From positions 3,786,556 through 3,850,555 of the forward strand of contig NZ_CM001558.1 in NCBI RefSeq assembly GCF_000281895.1: a stretch of DNA of 64,000 bases, read 5' to 3'. Shown here piece by piece: positions 35,519 to 45,776 of the stretch. The number at the start of each line of letters is the position of its first letter. Within the stretch, counting starts at the first letter, position 1. This DNA is from Pseudomonas fluorescens Q2-87. Lineage in GTDB: Bacteria; Pseudomonadota; Gammaproteobacteria; Pseudomonadales; Pseudomonadaceae. A program made the position numbers and the translations under genes. The notes beneath the pieces were generated by a model. The model did no database searches and was not told the origin of the DNA. It saw only the letters and a program-made list of their open reading frames with translations.

Positions 35519-38500
35519 CTAAATCGGTCCGGCTAAATCGGAAAAGGGTTGCAGCCCACTCAACAACCCGTACAGCCCATGCAAGGGCACGGGCAGCCAG
35601 GCGGGGCGATTCTCGGCTTCATAGGCCACTTCATAGGCCGCCTTCTCCAGGCCGAACAACGCCAGCGCGGCGTTTTCGCCTTCAGCATCCTTCCACTCAT
35701 GGGCAAGACTAGCTGCCGCCAGCCGATATGCCTCAATGAATGCCTGGCGAGCCTCTATCAAATAACGATCGGCGACCCGTTGTCGCGCCGCATCGGCATC
35801 AGCCGTGCTGTCGACGGTGTGCAAGTGGATCGCCATCGCCGCCGCGTAATCGAAAGAGCGCAGCACACCACTGACATCCTTGTACGGGCTGTGCTTGCCC
35901 CGCCGTTCATGCAGCGGTCGCGCCGGCTCGCCCTCGAAGTCGATCAGGTAGGCGTCGCCCTTGATGACCAGCACCTGCCCCAGGTGCAAGTCGCCATGGA
36001 CACGGATGCGCAATCCACCGGCAGCCTTGCCGGCCAGCTCCTGGACATGGGCCAGGACGGTTTTGCGGTGCTCCAGCAAGCGTGCGACCATGGCCTGGTC
36101 CGCCGGGTTCAATTGGCTTTGGTTCTGCTTGAGCAGGCGCAAGGCGTTTTCCACTTGGGCCGCCACATCCTTGCCGATGGCCTGGGCCTCCTTGGCACTG
36201 GTAGCCTGCGGCGCGAAGTCGGGATTGTCGGTGGACTGGGCCAGCATCTGGTGCATTTCTCCCAGGCGTTGGCCGAGCATGCCGGCAAAATCCTTCAGCT
36301 CACCCAAGGCGTTGTAGTGCTGTTCCTGCTCGGACACCGCGTCCGCCAGCTCATCGCGCAGGGCCCGTTCGAGGTTGTTCTGCGTCCACTCCCAGGCGTC
36401 GCCCTGGTTGCTCAGATAACCCTGGGCAATCATCAGCAGCGCATCCTCGCCCTGGGTATCGCGGCGGATGACCGAACCCAGCAGCGGCGAAATATTGCTG
36501 AAACCGGCTTGCGTCAGGTAGGCACTCATCTCCAACTCCGGATGCACCCCTGAGGCGACCTTGCGGATCAGCTTGAGCACCAGGCTGCCGCCCACCACCA
36601 CCGAACTGTTGGACTGCTCGGCCGACAAGTAGCGGACTTCCGGCTCGGCTCCTAGATTCAACGCAGCCAGGCCCTCAGTGGGCTCGAAACGCAACTCGCC
36701 CTCGTCGCACGGCAGCACCGTGCCCGCCTGCATGCTTTGCAGCACTGCCCTGACGAAGCTTTCCAGGCTGAACGCATCGGTGATCAGACCGACCTGGCGA
36801 ACCCGACGCACACGCGACAGCGCCAGTTGCTGCGGTAATGCCGCGCCCATCTGGTCCTCGGGCAGCAGGCCGAACGGCAATTGGTAACGCAGCGTCTGGC
36901 CGCCACTGGTGACGTCGATTTCACTGAGCAGCACCGGCTGCTGCGGGTCACCAAAGCGCACGCCATAGACGATGTTGACCTTCTCGATCGCGCTGTCCTT
37001 GCCGGCGAACCAGCGACGATTCTGCAGCCAGCTCGGCAGGATGGTTTGCTCCAACGTGGTGCGCGACGGGGCCTCAAGCAACTCTTCCAGGCGTTTTTTC
37101 AGCACCAGCGTGGTGAAGTCGGGCAGGCTCTGGGCCGGTTCGACGTGCCAGCTCGGCATCTGGTTTTCCGCCGCCAAGGCGAACCAATAAAAGCCGTACG
37201 GCGCCAGGGTCAGCAGGAAATTCAACTGGCCAATGGGTGGAAAGGCGTTGCCGCCCAGCATTTCCACCGGGACCATGCCGGCGTAGGCCGACAGGTCCAG
37301 CTCGGCAGCCTGGGCGCTGCGGGACACGTTGGCCACGCACAGGATGATCTCGTGCTTGCCGTCCGGACTCGTGTATTCGCGGGTATAGGCCAGGATCCGG
37401 CGGTTGCTGGGCGAGAGCATTTTCAATGTGCCACGGCCGAAGGCCTTGGACTGCTTGCGCACCGCCAGCATTCGCCGGGTCCAGTTGAGCAGTGAATGGG
37501 GATCGCCGGCCTGGGTCTCGACATTGACCGACAGGTAACCATAGAGCGGGTCCATGATGGGCGGCAGCACCAGGCTGGCCGGGTCGGCGCGGGAAAAACC
37601 ACCGTTGCGATCGATCGACCATTGCATCGGTGTCCGCACGCCATCGCGGTCCCCCAGGTAAATGTTATCGCCCATGCCGATTTCGTCGCCGTAATACAAC
37701 GTCGGCGTGCCGGGCATCGACAGCAGCAGGCTGTTGAGCAATTCCACTCGACGACGGTCACGCTCCATCAACGGCGCCAGGCGCCGGCGAATCCCCAGGT
37801 TGATGCGCGCCCGACGGTCGGCCGCGTAGTAATTCCACAGGTAGTCGCGCTCCTTGTCGGTGACCATTTCCAACGTCAGCTCATCGTGATTGCGCAGGAA
37901 AATCGCCCACTGGCAATTGGCAGGAATCTCCGGGGTCTGGCGCAGGATGTCGGTGATGGGAAAACGATCTTCCTGGGCCAACGCCATGTACATGCGCGGC
38001 ATCAAGGGGAAGTGGAACGCCATGTGGCATTCGTCGCCGTTCAAGCCTTGGGCGTCGACATCGCCGAAATACAGCTGGGTGTCTTCCGGCCATTGGTTGG
38101 CTTCGGCCAGCAACATGCGGTCGGGGTAATTGGCGTCGATCTCGGCCCGGATCAGCTTGAGGACATCATGGGTTTCGGGCAGGTTCTCGTTATTGGTGCC
38201 ATCGCGCTCGATCAGGTACGGGATGGCGTCCAGGCGCAGGCCGTCGATGCCCATGTCCAGCCAATAGCGCATCACCGACAGCACGGCCTTGATGACCTGC
38301 GGATTATCGAAGTTGAGGTCCGGCTGATGGGAATAGAAACGGTGCCAGAAATATTGGCCGGCTACCGGGTCCCAGGTCCAGTTGGACTTTTCGGTGTCGA
38401 GGAAAATGATCCGCGTGCCATCGTACTTATGGTCATCGTCGGACCAGACGTAGAAATCCCGTGCACTCGAACCTTTCTTGGCCTTGCGCGCGCGCTGGAA

Positions 38501-38863
38501 CCAGGGATGTTGATCCGAGGTGTGGTTGATGACCAGCTCGGTAATCACCCGCAGGTTGCGCTTGTGGGCTTCGGCTATGAAACGACGTGCATCGGCCATG
38601 GTGCCGTAGTCCGCGCTAATGCCGCGGTATTCGGCAATGTCGTAACCATCATCGCGCCGAGGCGAAGGATAGAACGGCAACAGCCAGATCGTGTTCACGC
38701 CCAGGTCGGCAATGTAGTCGAGCTTTTCTATCAGGCCAGGAAAATCACCGATGCCATCATTGTTGGAGTCGAAATAGGATTTGACGTGAACCTGATAAAT
38801 CACCGCGTCCTTGTACCAGAGCGGGTCTTTGATGAAGGTGGCAGACCGGGGTTTCTTCGCCAT
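35519..38863 (-). CDS. treS: Trehalose synthase - maltokinase fusion (TreS-Pep2)
   Basis: A fused protein of about 1114 residues. Residues about 10-550 are GH13 trehalose synthase, which interconverts trehalose and maltose: [18 protein letters not shown], nucleophile Asp in [11 protein letters not shown], acid/base Glu in [11 protein letters not shown] and [11 protein letters not shown]. The C-terminal half (about 600-1105) is maltokinase: [26 protein letters not shown] supplies the phosphotransferase Asp and metal-binding Asp. Together they turn trehalose into maltose-1-phosphate for GlgE. The ATG at 38863 follows AGGAG. It lies between glgE and glgB. Confidence 0.96.
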   Translation of the reverse strand: MAKKPRSATFIKDPLWYKDAVIYQVHVKSYFDSNNDGIGDFPGLIEKLDYIADLGVNTIWLLPFYPSPRRDDGYDIAEYRGISADYGTMADARRFIAEAHKRNLRVITELVINHTSDQHPWFQRARKAKKGSSARDFYVWSDDDHKYDGTRIIFLDTEKSNWTWDPVAGQYFWHRFYSHQPDLNFDNPQVIKAVLSVMRYWLDMGIDGLRLDAIPYLIERDGTNNENLPETHDVLKLIRAEIDANYPDRMLLAEANQWPEDTQLYFGDVDAQGLNGDECHMAFHFPLMPRMYMALAQEDRFPITDILRQTPEIPANCQWAIFLRNHDELTLEMVTDKERDYLWNYYAADRRARINLGIRRRLAPLMERDRRRVELLNSLLLSMPGTPTLYYGDEIGMGDNIYLGDRDGVRTPMQWSIDRNGGFSRADPASLVLPPIMDPLYGYLSVNVETQAGDPHSLLNWTRRMLAVRKQSKAFGRGTLKMLSPSNRRILAYTREYTSPDGKHEIILCVANVSRSAQAAELDLSAYAGMVPVEMLGGNAFPPIGQLNFLLTLAPYGFYWFALAAENQMPSWHVEPAQSLPDFTTLVLKKRLEELLEAPSRTTLEQTILPSWLQNRRWFAGKDSAIEKVNIVYGVRFGDPQQPVLLSEIDVTSGGQTLRYQLPFGLLPEDQMGAALPQQLALSRVRRVRQVGLITDAFSLESFVRAVLQSMQAGTVLPCDEGELRFEPTEGLAALNLGAEPEVRYLSAEQSNSSVVVGGSLVLKLIRKVASGVHPELEMSAYLTQAGFSNISPLLGSVIRRDTQGEDALLMIAQGYLSNQGDAWEWTQNNLERALRDELADAVSEQEQHYNALGELKDFAGMLGQRLGEMHQMLAQSTDNPDFAPQATSAKEAQAIGKDVAAQVENALRLLKQNQSQLNPADQAMVARLLEHRKTVLAHVQELAGKAAGGLRIRVHGDLHLGQVLVIKGDAYLIDFEGEPARPLHERRGKHSPYKDVSGVLRSFDYAAAMAIHLHTVDSTADADAARQRVADRYLIEARQAFIEAYRLAAASLAHEWKDAEGENAALALFGLEKAAYEVAYEAENRPAWLPVPLHGLYGLLSGLQPFSDLAGPI

Positions 38864-38918
38864 TTGCAACTCCTGATGAATTCAATAACGCCGCTGGAGC
38901 AGGCTCGTGGGATTCCAT

Positions 38919-39009
38919 GTGGCCAGGGAGCTGGCTCCCGCTTGAGTGCGAGGCGCTCATCGTTTTTAGGGGCGCTACGCGACCCAGCGGGAGCCAGCTC
39001 CCTCGCTAC
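38919..39009. repeat. REP doublet, family B (diverged)
   Basis: GTGGCCAGGGAGCTGGCTCC and its inverted, slightly changed partner lie between glgE and treS-pep2, inside the operon. It could stabilise or trim the mRNA there. Confidence 0.85.
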
Positions 39010-39056
39010 GAATAGCCCCCTATTTCAAGATTGCTCTCCCAGAATCGCTTCCGTTC

Positions 39057-41054
39057 TCACGCCACACTGATCCGCCAGATCCCAAACGGTTGGTAAGCCG
39101 GGTCGATCCGCATGAACTGATACTTGCCGTACCAGGTCCAGCGGTGTCCGTTCATCAAATCCTCGCCCTGGGTCTGGGCATCGTCCGGCAAGCCCATCTC
39201 CCACAGCGGCAACTCGAAGCTGGCTTCCTGCGGGTTGTGGGGGTCAAGGCTCACCGCCACCAGGATGAAATTGCTGCCGTCAGGCGTGCGCTTGCCGAAA
39301 TAGAGAATGTTGTCGTTCCAGGCGTTGTAGATCTTCAAGCCCAGGTGCGTGTGCAGCGCCGGGTTCTGCCGGCGGATCCGGTTGAGCTGGGCGATCTCGG
39401 CAATGATGTTGCCCGGCGCGGTGAAATCTCGCGGGCGGATTTCGTATTTCTCCGAGTCCAGGTATTCCTCCTTGCCTGGCACCGGCGCCGATTCGCACAA
39501 TTCGAATCCCGAATACATGCCCCACAAGCCTGATCCCATGGTCGCCAGCGCGGCGCGGATCAGGAAACCCGCACGCCCCGATCCATGCAGGAAGGCGGGG
39601 TTGATATCGGGCGTGTTGACGAAAAAATTCGGCCGGTAGCACTCGCGCAAGGGCGATTCATTGAGTTCGCTGAAATAGGTCGCCAGCTCGGCCTTGGTGT
39701 TGCGCCAGGTGAAATAGGTGTAGCTCTGGGAATAGCCGACCTTGCCCAACCGCGCCATCATCGCCGGGGTGGTGAACGCTTCGGCCAGGAACATCACTTC
39801 AGGGTATTGGGACCGCACATCGGCGATCAGCCACTGCCAGAACGGCAGCGGCTTGGTGTGGGGATTGTCGACACGGAATATCTTCACGCCTTCGTTGACC
39901 CAGCCCACCACAATGTCCCGCAGCTCCAGCCACAGGCTGGGGATCGCATCGGCCGCATAGAAGTCGACGTTGACGATGTCCTGGTATTTCTTCGGCGGGT
40001 TCTCGGCATATTTGATCGTGCCGTCCGGCCGCCAGCTGAACCAGCCCGGATGCTGCTTCAGCCAGGGGTGGTCCTGGGAACACTGGATAGCGAAGTCCAA
40101 GGCGATTTCCAGGCCGTGGGCAGCGGCGGCTTTTACCAAGCGCCGAAAATCCTCGCGGGACCCCAACTGCGGATGAATCGCTTCGTGCCCGCCCTCCTCG
40201 CTGCCGATGGCGTAAGGGCTGCCAGGGTCATCGGGACCGGCCGTGAGGGAATTGTTCGGGCCTTTGCGAAAGCTGCGGCCGATCGGGTGGATCGGCGGAA
40301 AGTACAGCACGTCGAAACCCATGTCCTGGATCACCGGCAGGCGCGAATGCACGTCATTGAAGGTGCCATGGCGCTGTGGGCTGTCGGTGATCGAGCGAGG
40401 GAACAGCTCATACCAGCTGGCGAACTCCGCCAGCTTGCGCTCCACATCCAGGGGGTATTCGGGACTGATGCTCAGGTAGGGCCGATGGTCCGCCTGGGAC
40501 ATGAGGTCCGCACTGCGGGGATCCAGGAACAACGCCACCTGCTCGGTCGGCAACAGGCCGGAGAGTTCGTGGTGCAACGCGGCCAGGTGCTCGCTCAGCT
40601 CACCATTGCTGCGCTCGGCGGCCAGCTGCACCTGGTTGCGCCCTTCCTGCAACTCCAGGCTGATGGGTACCCCGGCGCCGAACTTCTTTTCAAGCTCGTA
40701 GCGAAAACTGGCGAACTGGTCGATCCAGGCTTCGATGCAGAATACATAGCGACCTTGTTCCGGCACATTGAACTGGCCTCGCCAGCCATTGTTGCCCAGG
40801 TCAGTCATGACCTCGCTGTTCCACGCCTCATCCTCCAGCGCCCGCCAGCGGATGCGCACCGCCAGCTTGTCGTGACCGTCGGCGAATACTTTGCTGGTCA
40901 CCGTCACGTCCTGCCCGGCCACGGCCTTGGCGGCAAATTGTCCGCCGTCGATCACCGGCATCGTGTTTTCAATAGCAATACGCGGCAACAACAAGGCCTG
41001 GGACAACGGCAAATGCGGGTTGTACGCCAGGTCTGTCGGGTGTTCAGCAGTCAT
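39057..41054 (-). CDS. glgE: Alpha-1,4-glucan:maltose-1-phosphate maltosyltransferase
   Basis: Extends alpha-1,4-glucan with maltose-1-phosphate. 665 residues. Begins with an N-terminal beta domain (to about 120), then a GH13_3 catalytic barrel. The nucleophile Asp lies in VKIFRVDNPHTK and the general acid Glu in EVMFLAEAFT; FDVLYFPPIHPIGRSFRKGPNN is the GlgE-specific loop. AGGAG sits nine bases before the ATG. First gene of the operon glgE - treS-pep2 - glgB. No glgA, glgC, treY or treZ is present here. Confidence 0.97.
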   Translation of the reverse strand: MTAEHPTDLAYNPHLPLSQALLLPRIAIENTMPVIDGGQFAAKAVAGQDVTVTSKVFADGHDKLAVRIRWRALEDEAWNSEVMTDLGNNGWRGQFNVPEQGRYVFCIEAWIDQFASFRYELEKKFGAGVPISLELQEGRNQVQLAAERSNGELSEHLAALHHELSGLLPTEQVALFLDPRSADLMSQADHRPYLSISPEYPLDVERKLAEFASWYELFPRSITDSPQRHGTFNDVHSRLPVIQDMGFDVLYFPPIHPIGRSFRKGPNNSLTAGPDDPGSPYAIGSEEGGHEAIHPQLGSREDFRRLVKAAAAHGLEIALDFAIQCSQDHPWLKQHPGWFSWRPDGTIKYAENPPKKYQDIVNVDFYAADAIPSLWLELRDIVVGWVNEGVKIFRVDNPHTKPLPFWQWLIADVRSQYPEVMFLAEAFTTPAMMARLGKVGYSQSYTYFTWRNTKAELATYFSELNESPLRECYRPNFFVNTPDINPAFLHGSGRAGFLIRAALATMGSGLWGMYSGFELCESAPVPGKEEYLDSEKYEIRPRDFTAPGNIIAEIAQLNRIRRQNPALHTHLGLKIYNAWNDNILYFGKRTPDGSNFILVAVSLDPHNPQEASFELPLWEMGLPDDAQTQGEDLMNGHRWTWYGKYQFMRIDPAYQPFGIWRISVA

Positions 41055-41261
41055 CGAGCATCGCTCCTTTTACGCCCCATGGACGCGCTTTTGGCGGTAA
41101 AGGCCCAACGGGTCCCTAAATAAACTCACTTAAGCTCCGAACCGGGCCGGCGGCTAAAAGTTCAGAGGGATTTGCCCGTGCCGCCGGGATCAAACCTGGC
41201 GCAGGACGGTCAACAACCATAAGCACGACTCAAGCCATGTGCGTTACGGAGGCCCGCCCTG

Positions 41262-41438
41262 ATGACAATTCCCATCCCGGCCGAAACACCCGATCCAAAC
41301 ATCGACGACCCCAACCTGCCACCGCCAGGACCGGATCCGGAGCCGATTCCGGAGAAAGATCCTCCACCCAGTCCCCAGCCGCCCTTTGGAGATCCGCCGA
41401 GCGAGGCACCGCCGGAGCGGGCTGGACGGCTCACTTAG
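41262..41438 (+). CDS. Short proline-rich protein
   Basis: 58 residues, about one third proline, with acidic residues: MTIPIPAETPDPNIDDPN, then LPPPGPDPEPIPEKDPPP and PPFGDPPSEAPPERAGRLT. GGAGG lies nine bases before the ATG. It is surely disordered; no signal peptide is seen. Similar tiny Pro-rich proteins occur in Pseudomonas near stress genes as far as I recall. The 207-bp space before it, back to glgE, carries both promoters. Confidence 0.65.
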   Translation: MTIPIPAETPDPNIDDPNLPPPGPDPEPIPEKDPPPSPQPPFGDPPSEAPPERAGRLT

Positions 41439-41455
41439 TTGTAGATCAGAAACCT

Positions 41456-41542
41456 GTGGGAGCGGGCTTGCTCGCGAAAACAGAGTGTCAGGCAATATTT
41501 CCATCGACTGATGCGCCGCTTTCGCGAGCAAGCTCGCTCCCA
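41456..41542. repeat. REP doublet, family A
   Basis: GTGGGAGCGGGCTTGCTCG and inverted GCGAGCAAGCTCGCTCCCA between the proline-rich gene and the convergent mgtC-like gene. Confidence 0.9.
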
Positions 41543-41569
41543 TAGATCCGTGTCAGGGCCACGGCGGTG

Positions 41570-42070
41570 TCAAGGTTTGTCCTCCCCCTCCAACGCTCGC
41601 ACAATCACCGGCATCGCACTGAAAATCGCCAGCGCCAATATCGTACTCAGCACAGCCGTCGCCTCCCGGCCCAGCCCGGCGGCGACGCCGATGGCGGCGG
41701 TCATCCATAGCCCGGCTGCGGTGGTCAGGCCTTTGACGTGGCTTACGTCGCCGTCCGTGTTCTTCAGGATGGTGCCTGCGCCGAGAAAACCGATGCCCGC
41801 CACCACGCCTTGGATTACCCGGCTCATGGCGTCGGCCTGGGAGCCGGACATCTGCGGTACCAGAACGAACAGCGCGGCACCCAGGGCGACGAGCATGTGG
41901 GTGCGCACCCCGGCGGCCTTGCCTTTGTGTTCGCGTTCGAAACCGAGAATGCCGCCCAGCAGCGCGGCCATCACCAGGCGTACCGTGACCCGGGTCATCT
42001 GCTGGGCATCGGTGATGTCAGCGAATTCAGCTTGCAGGGTTATCCAGACTTCATGCCACCAGGCTTCCAT
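41570..42070 (-). CDS. MgtC/SapB family membrane protein
   Basis: 166 residues with about four or five transmembrane helices. The conserved block VRLVMAALLGGILGFEREHKGKAAGVRTHMLVALGAALFVLV and the later GIGFLGAGTILKN and VKGLTTAAGLWMTAAIGVAAGLG are MgtC hallmarks. It lacks the long cytosolic C-terminal domain of Salmonella MgtC, so it is a short SapB-like form. GAGG precedes the ATG at 42070. Role in Mg2+ limitation or F-type ATP synthase control is only inferred from the family. Confidence 0.9.
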   Translation of the reverse strand: MEAWWHEVWITLQAEFADITDAQQMTRVTVRLVMAALLGGILGFEREHKGKAAGVRTHMLVALGAALFVLVPQMSGSQADAMSRVIQGVVAGIGFLGAGTILKNTDGDVSHVKGLTTAAGLWMTAAIGVAAGLGREATAVLSTILALAIFSAMPVIVRALEGEDKP

Positions 42071-42206
42071 GAAGCGTCCTCTTGTCAGTCGATACACGAT
42101 GGACCGCAAGCGAAGCCAGAGGTGCGCCTGACCGCTGATCAGCCACGACGAACCCTGGCCGGGGGGCGGCGCCTAACGTTCAGGACATCCAGAAGGAAGC
42201 GCAGCC

Positions 42207-42443
42207 ATGCCTGTACATATCGATGACAACCAAATCTGCCATTTCGAAACCCTCAATGGCCCGGAACAACGCCCTGCCAGTGAATTGACCATCGTCACCG
42301 ACCCGGACAAAGCCATGTCGGCCGTGGAGCTCAATGGCGGGCGGGTCTATGTGACCGAGGCTGAAGTCGATGCATTGACTGTGGCCGGCGCGGCCGACAG
42401 ACGCCAGAATCTCAAGGCCACCGACAGCGACTCGGTCATCTGA
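42207..42443 (+). CDS. DUF3203 family protein
   Basis: 78 residues; MPVHIDDNQICHFET, ELTIVTDPDKAMSAVELNGGRVYVTEAEVDALTVAGAADRR match the small DUF3203 family of Pseudomonas. Compact, acidic, cytosolic. GAAGG precedes the ATG. Function unknown. Transcribed away from the mgtC-like gene. Confidence 0.82.
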   Translation: MPVHIDDNQICHFETLNGPEQRPASELTIVTDPDKAMSAVELNGGRVYVTEAEVDALTVAGAADRRQNLKATDSDSVI

Positions 42444-42466
42444 CGGCTAGATCAAGGGTGAAGCCC

Positions 42467-42493
42467 GTGGCGAGGTAGGTGCTCCCTCGCCAC
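42467..42493. repeat. Single REP, family B
   Basis: GTGGCGAGGTAGGTGCTCCC and CTCGCCAC form one palindrome, a solitary half of the usual doublet, 24 bp after the DUF3203 stop. Confidence 0.7.
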
Positions 42494-42638
42494 AGGGGGA
42501 ATTGTTCGCTTGTGCCTGGGTGCATCAAAGTGTCGCAGGGCCTGGGCTCGACGCCATCTGATCCGGTTTTAATCGAATTATCTGAGCCTGTTATGCAAAC
42601 AGTTCAATGGTCATAGTGCGCCAGCCAGATACAGGCTG

Positions 42639-44066
42639 ATGAGCGACCCGACCATGAGCGAAAGAATCCCCGTCCAGTTGATACAGACCTTCGAGCCCGC
42701 GCCAGTGAAAAGCAGGGCCGGGTCCACCGATAAGCTGATCCACACCCGCAGTTTTACCGGCTTGTTCCGCACCTTGCGCATCAGCGGTGCGGGGGTTCTG
42801 TTCCTGCTGTTCTTCGGCACGGTGTGGCTGAATTGGGGCGGTCGCCAGGCAGTGCTCTGGGATCTTTCCGAAAGCAAGTTCCACATTTTCGGCGCGACCT
42901 TCTGGCCCCAGGATTTCATCCTGCTCTCGGCGCTGTTGATCATTGCCGCCTTCGGCCTGTTTGCAATCACCGTGTTCGCCGGCCGCGTGTGGTGCGGCTA
43001 CACCTGTCCGCAAAGCTCCTGGACTTGGATTTTCATGTGGTGCGAAAAAATTACCGAAGGTGAACGCAACCAACGGATCAAGCTGCAGGCCGCACCCTGG
43101 GGCGTGAACAAACTGTTACGCCGCACGGCCAAGCACACATTGTGGCTGGCCATCAGCCTGCTGACAGGCCTGACCTTCGTTGGCTACTTCACCCCGATCC
43201 GGCCGTTGGCCGAAGAGCTGCTGACCTTGCAAATGGCCGGCGTCAGTCTGTTCTGGGTGCTGTTTTTTACCGGGGCCACCTACCTCAACGCCGGCTGGCT
43301 GCGAGAAGCGGTGTGCATGCACATGTGCCCCTACGCACGGTTTCAGAGCGTGATGTTCGATAAAGACACACTGACCATCTCCTACGACACGGCCCGTGGC
43401 GAGATTCGCGGCCCGCGCAAGCGCGATGTGAACCCGGCGAATATCGGCCTGGGCGATTGCATCGACTGCCAGATGTGCGTGCAGGTCTGCCCCACCGGCA
43501 TCGACATCCGCGACGGCCTGCAAATGGAATGCATCGGCTGTGCAGCGTGCATCGATGCCTGCGACTCGATCATGGACAAGATGGGCTACGCTCGCGGGCT
43601 GATCAAATACACCTCCGAACATCAATTGCAAGGCGGCAAGACGCACCTGCTACGGCCCCGGCTGATCGGCTACACGGCCGTGCTGCTGGTGATGATCGGG
43701 GCCCTGGCCCTGGCCTTGGTGCAGCGGCCCATGGTGTCTCTGGACGTCAGTAAGGACCGCGGTCTGTTCCGAGAAAACAGCGCCGGGCAGATCGAGAACA
43801 TCTACAGCCTGAAGATCATCAACAAGACCCAGCAGCGCCAGGAATACCTGCTGTCCCTGGTGGACGGTGACGGCTTTATTCTCCAAGGCAAGACACAACT
43901 GACCCTGGCACCGGGGGAAATCGTCGACGTGCCGGTATCGGTGGCAATGCTCAGCGAGCGGCCCCGAAGTGGCTCCCAGGAAATGACCTTCAAGGTGGCC
44001 GACAGTGACGAACCTGAAATCTACAGCGTGGCCAAGAGCCGTTTTGTCGCGCCGATGAATCGGTGA
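42639..44066 (+). CDS. ccoG: Cytochrome c oxidase accessory protein CcoG (FixG/RdxA)
   Basis: A 475-residue membrane ferredoxin-like protein that helps assemble cbb3 oxidase and is linked to copper reduction. Four to five helices (about 48-68, 95-115, 165-185, 200-220, 345-365). The ferredoxin part has two [4Fe-4S] motifs CIDCQMCVQVCP and CIGCAACIDACD; additional Cys motifs are GYTCPQSSW and CMHMCPYARF. The C terminus is an immunoglobulin-like periplasmic domain. No ccoNOPQ is here, so it is a stand-alone copy. A second ATG (42654) is a possible start. Confidence 0.95.
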   Translation: MSDPTMSERIPVQLIQTFEPAPVKSRAGSTDKLIHTRSFTGLFRTLRISGAGVLFLLFFGTVWLNWGGRQAVLWDLSESKFHIFGATFWPQDFILLSALLIIAAFGLFAITVFAGRVWCGYTCPQSSWTWIFMWCEKITEGERNQRIKLQAAPWGVNKLLRRTAKHTLWLAISLLTGLTFVGYFTPIRPLAEELLTLQMAGVSLFWVLFFTGATYLNAGWLREAVCMHMCPYARFQSVMFDKDTLTISYDTARGEIRGPRKRDVNPANIGLGDCIDCQMCVQVCPTGIDIRDGLQMECIGCAACIDACDSIMDKMGYARGLIKYTSEHQLQGGKTHLLRPRLIGYTAVLLVMIGALALALVQRPMVSLDVSKDRGLFRENSAGQIENIYSLKIINKTQQRQEYLLSLVDGDGFILQGKTQLTLAPGEIVDVPVSVAMLSERPRSGSQEMTFKVADSDEPEIYSVAKSRFVAPMNR

Positions 44067-44086
44067 AGCTTTAAGATGCCGGCACC

Positions 44087-44174
44087 TGTGATAGCGAGTT
44101 TGGCCGCGATAGCGGCCTGCCTGGACCGAAGATGGCGAATATGCAGCCACCATCACGAGCAAGCCAGTTCCCAC
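44087..44174. repeat. Decayed REP doublet, family A
   Basis: GTGATAGCGAGTTTGGCCGCGAT and CACGAGCAAGCCAGTTCCCAC retain the doublet pattern with many changes. Confidence 0.6.
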
Positions 44175-44216
44175 AGTTGAAGTGCAAACCACATGCCTCT
44201 CCAAACCGGGCCCGCC

Positions 44217-45626
44217 ATGAAACGCTACGAAAAATTCGCCGATGACATCGCTGAACTGATCCGCTCCGGCATGCTGGGGCCGGGCCAGCGCGTGCCGTCG
44301 GTGCGTTACGCCAGCCAGACCTATGGCGTCAGCCCATCCACCGTGTTCCAGGCCTACTACCTGCTGGAGCGACGGGGCTTGATCCGAGCCCGGCCGCGTT
44401 CCGGCTATTTCGTCAATACGCACGCGCCGAGTCCTTTTTCCGAGCCGGCAATCAGCAGCCAGGTGCACGAGTCCACCGAAGTCGATGTCAGCGAACTGGT
44501 GTTTTCAGTACTGGATTCGATCAAGGACCCAACCACCATCCCCTTCGGCTCGGCGTTCCCCAGCCCTTCGCTGTTCCCCCTGCAGCGCCTGTCCCGTTCC
44601 CTGTCCAGCGCCACGCGGGACATGGACCCGCGCATGGTCGTTACCGACATGTCTCCGGGCAACCCACAGTTGCGTCGACAAATCGCCCTGCGTTACATGG
44701 TCGGCGGCTTGATGCTGCCCATGGAGGAATTGCTGGTCACCAACGGCGCTTTGGAAGCCTTGAATCTGTGCCTGCAAGCCGTGACAGAGCCTGGCGACCT
44801 GGTAGCAATCGAGGCACCGGCGTTCTACGCCAGCCTGCAAGTGCTGGAACGGCTCAAGCTCAAGGCCGTGGAAATTCCCGTCCATCCGCGCGACGGCATT
44901 GACCTGGACGTGTTGGCGCAGACCCTGGAACGTCATCCGATCAAGGCCTGCTGGTGCATGACCAGTTTCCAGAACCCCATGGGCGCGACCATGCCCGAGG
45001 AAAGGAAACAAGCGCTGGTGGAACTCCTGCGCCGTCATCAGGTGCCGCTGATTGAAGACGACGTCTACGCTGAGCTTTATTACGGCCAGCAGGCGCCCAA
45101 GCCGGCCAAGGCGTTCGACACTGAAGGATTGGTGATGCACTGCGGCTCATTCGCCAAGAGCCTGGCACCGGGTTATCGCATCGGCTGGGTTGCCGCCGGG
45201 CGCTACGCGCAGAAAATCGAACGGCTCAAGCTCATGACCTCGTTATGCGCCTCGATGCCGGCCCAGGCCGCCATCGCCGACTACCTGCAACATGGCGGCT
45301 ACGACCGTCACTTGCGCAAACTGCGCTACGCCCTGGAGGAACAGCAAAGTGCAATGCTTGCCGCGATCGCCCGCTACTTTCCGGCCCAGACCCGCGTCAG
45401 CCAACCGGCGGGCGGTTACTTCCTGTGGCTGGAACTGCCGGAACAGATGGACTCGTTGAAATTATTCCAGATGGCCTTGGCCCAGGGCATCAGCATCGCC
45501 CCGGGGCCGATTTTTTCACCGACCCGGCGATTTCGGAACTGCATCCGCTTGAATTACGGCAGCCCGTGGACCGAGGCGTCGGAACAGGCGATGGAGACGT
45601 TGGGGCGGATTATTCGATCCTTTTGA
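44217..45626 (+). CDS. MocR-type PLP-dependent regulator/aminotransferase
   Basis: About 469 residues. An N-terminal GntR-like winged helix (LIRSGMLGPGQRVPSVRYASQTYGVSPSTVFQAYYLLERRGLIRARPRSGYFV) is followed by a fold-type I aminotransferase domain with FQNPMGATMPEERK, LIEDDVYAELYYG and the PLP Lys in CGSFAKSLAPGYRIGW. This is the MocR architecture, usually a transcription factor sensing a PLP-linked metabolite. ATG 44217 is used; an ATG eight codons upstream is possible. Its target is not clear from neighbours. Confidence 0.9.
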   Translation: MKRYEKFADDIAELIRSGMLGPGQRVPSVRYASQTYGVSPSTVFQAYYLLERRGLIRARPRSGYFVNTHAPSPFSEPAISSQVHESTEVDVSELVFSVLDSIKDPTTIPFGSAFPSPSLFPLQRLSRSLSSATRDMDPRMVVTDMSPGNPQLRRQIALRYMVGGLMLPMEELLVTNGALEALNLCLQAVTEPGDLVAIEAPAFYASLQVLERLKLKAVEIPVHPRDGIDLDVLAQTLERHPIKACWCMTSFQNPMGATMPEERKQALVELLRRHQVPLIEDDVYAELYYGQQAPKPAKAFDTEGLVMHCGSFAKSLAPGYRIGWVAAGRYAQKIERLKLMTSLCASMPAQAAIADYLQHGGYDRHLRKLRYALEEQQSAMLAAIARYFPAQTRVSQPAGGYFLWLELPEQMDSLKLFQMALAQGISIAPGPIFSPTRRFRNCIRLNYGSPWTEASEQAMETLGRIIRSF

Positions 45627-45651
45627 ATGCGATGTTGACCTGGTTATCGCG

Positions 45652-45744
45652 TTCGCGAGCAAGCCCGCTCCCACTTGTGTTCTCCTGCGAACACATATCT
45701 TGTGTGCACATCAGATCCAGGGTGGGAGCGGGCTTGCTCGCGAA
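45652..45744. repeat. REP doublet, family A, in reversed arrangement
   Basis: Here the inverted REP comes first (TTCGCGAGCAAGCCCGCTCC, 45652) and the direct one second (45722). This is the opposite of the other doublets, perhaps neighbouring halves of two doublets. Confidence 0.8.
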
Positions 45745-45776
45745 GAGGCCGGTCCTGAAAACCAAAATCCAGAACC

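Noticed and set aside
37496..39070. 524-codon plus-strand frame over treS-pep2
   Set aside because: Shadow of the fusion gene.
39585..41123. 512-codon plus-strand frame over glgE
   Set aside because: Shadow of glgE.
42540..42640. Possible Anr/FNR box before ccoG
   Set aside because: No TTGAT-N4-ATCAA-like palindrome could be found; TTTTAATCGAATTATC is too weak.
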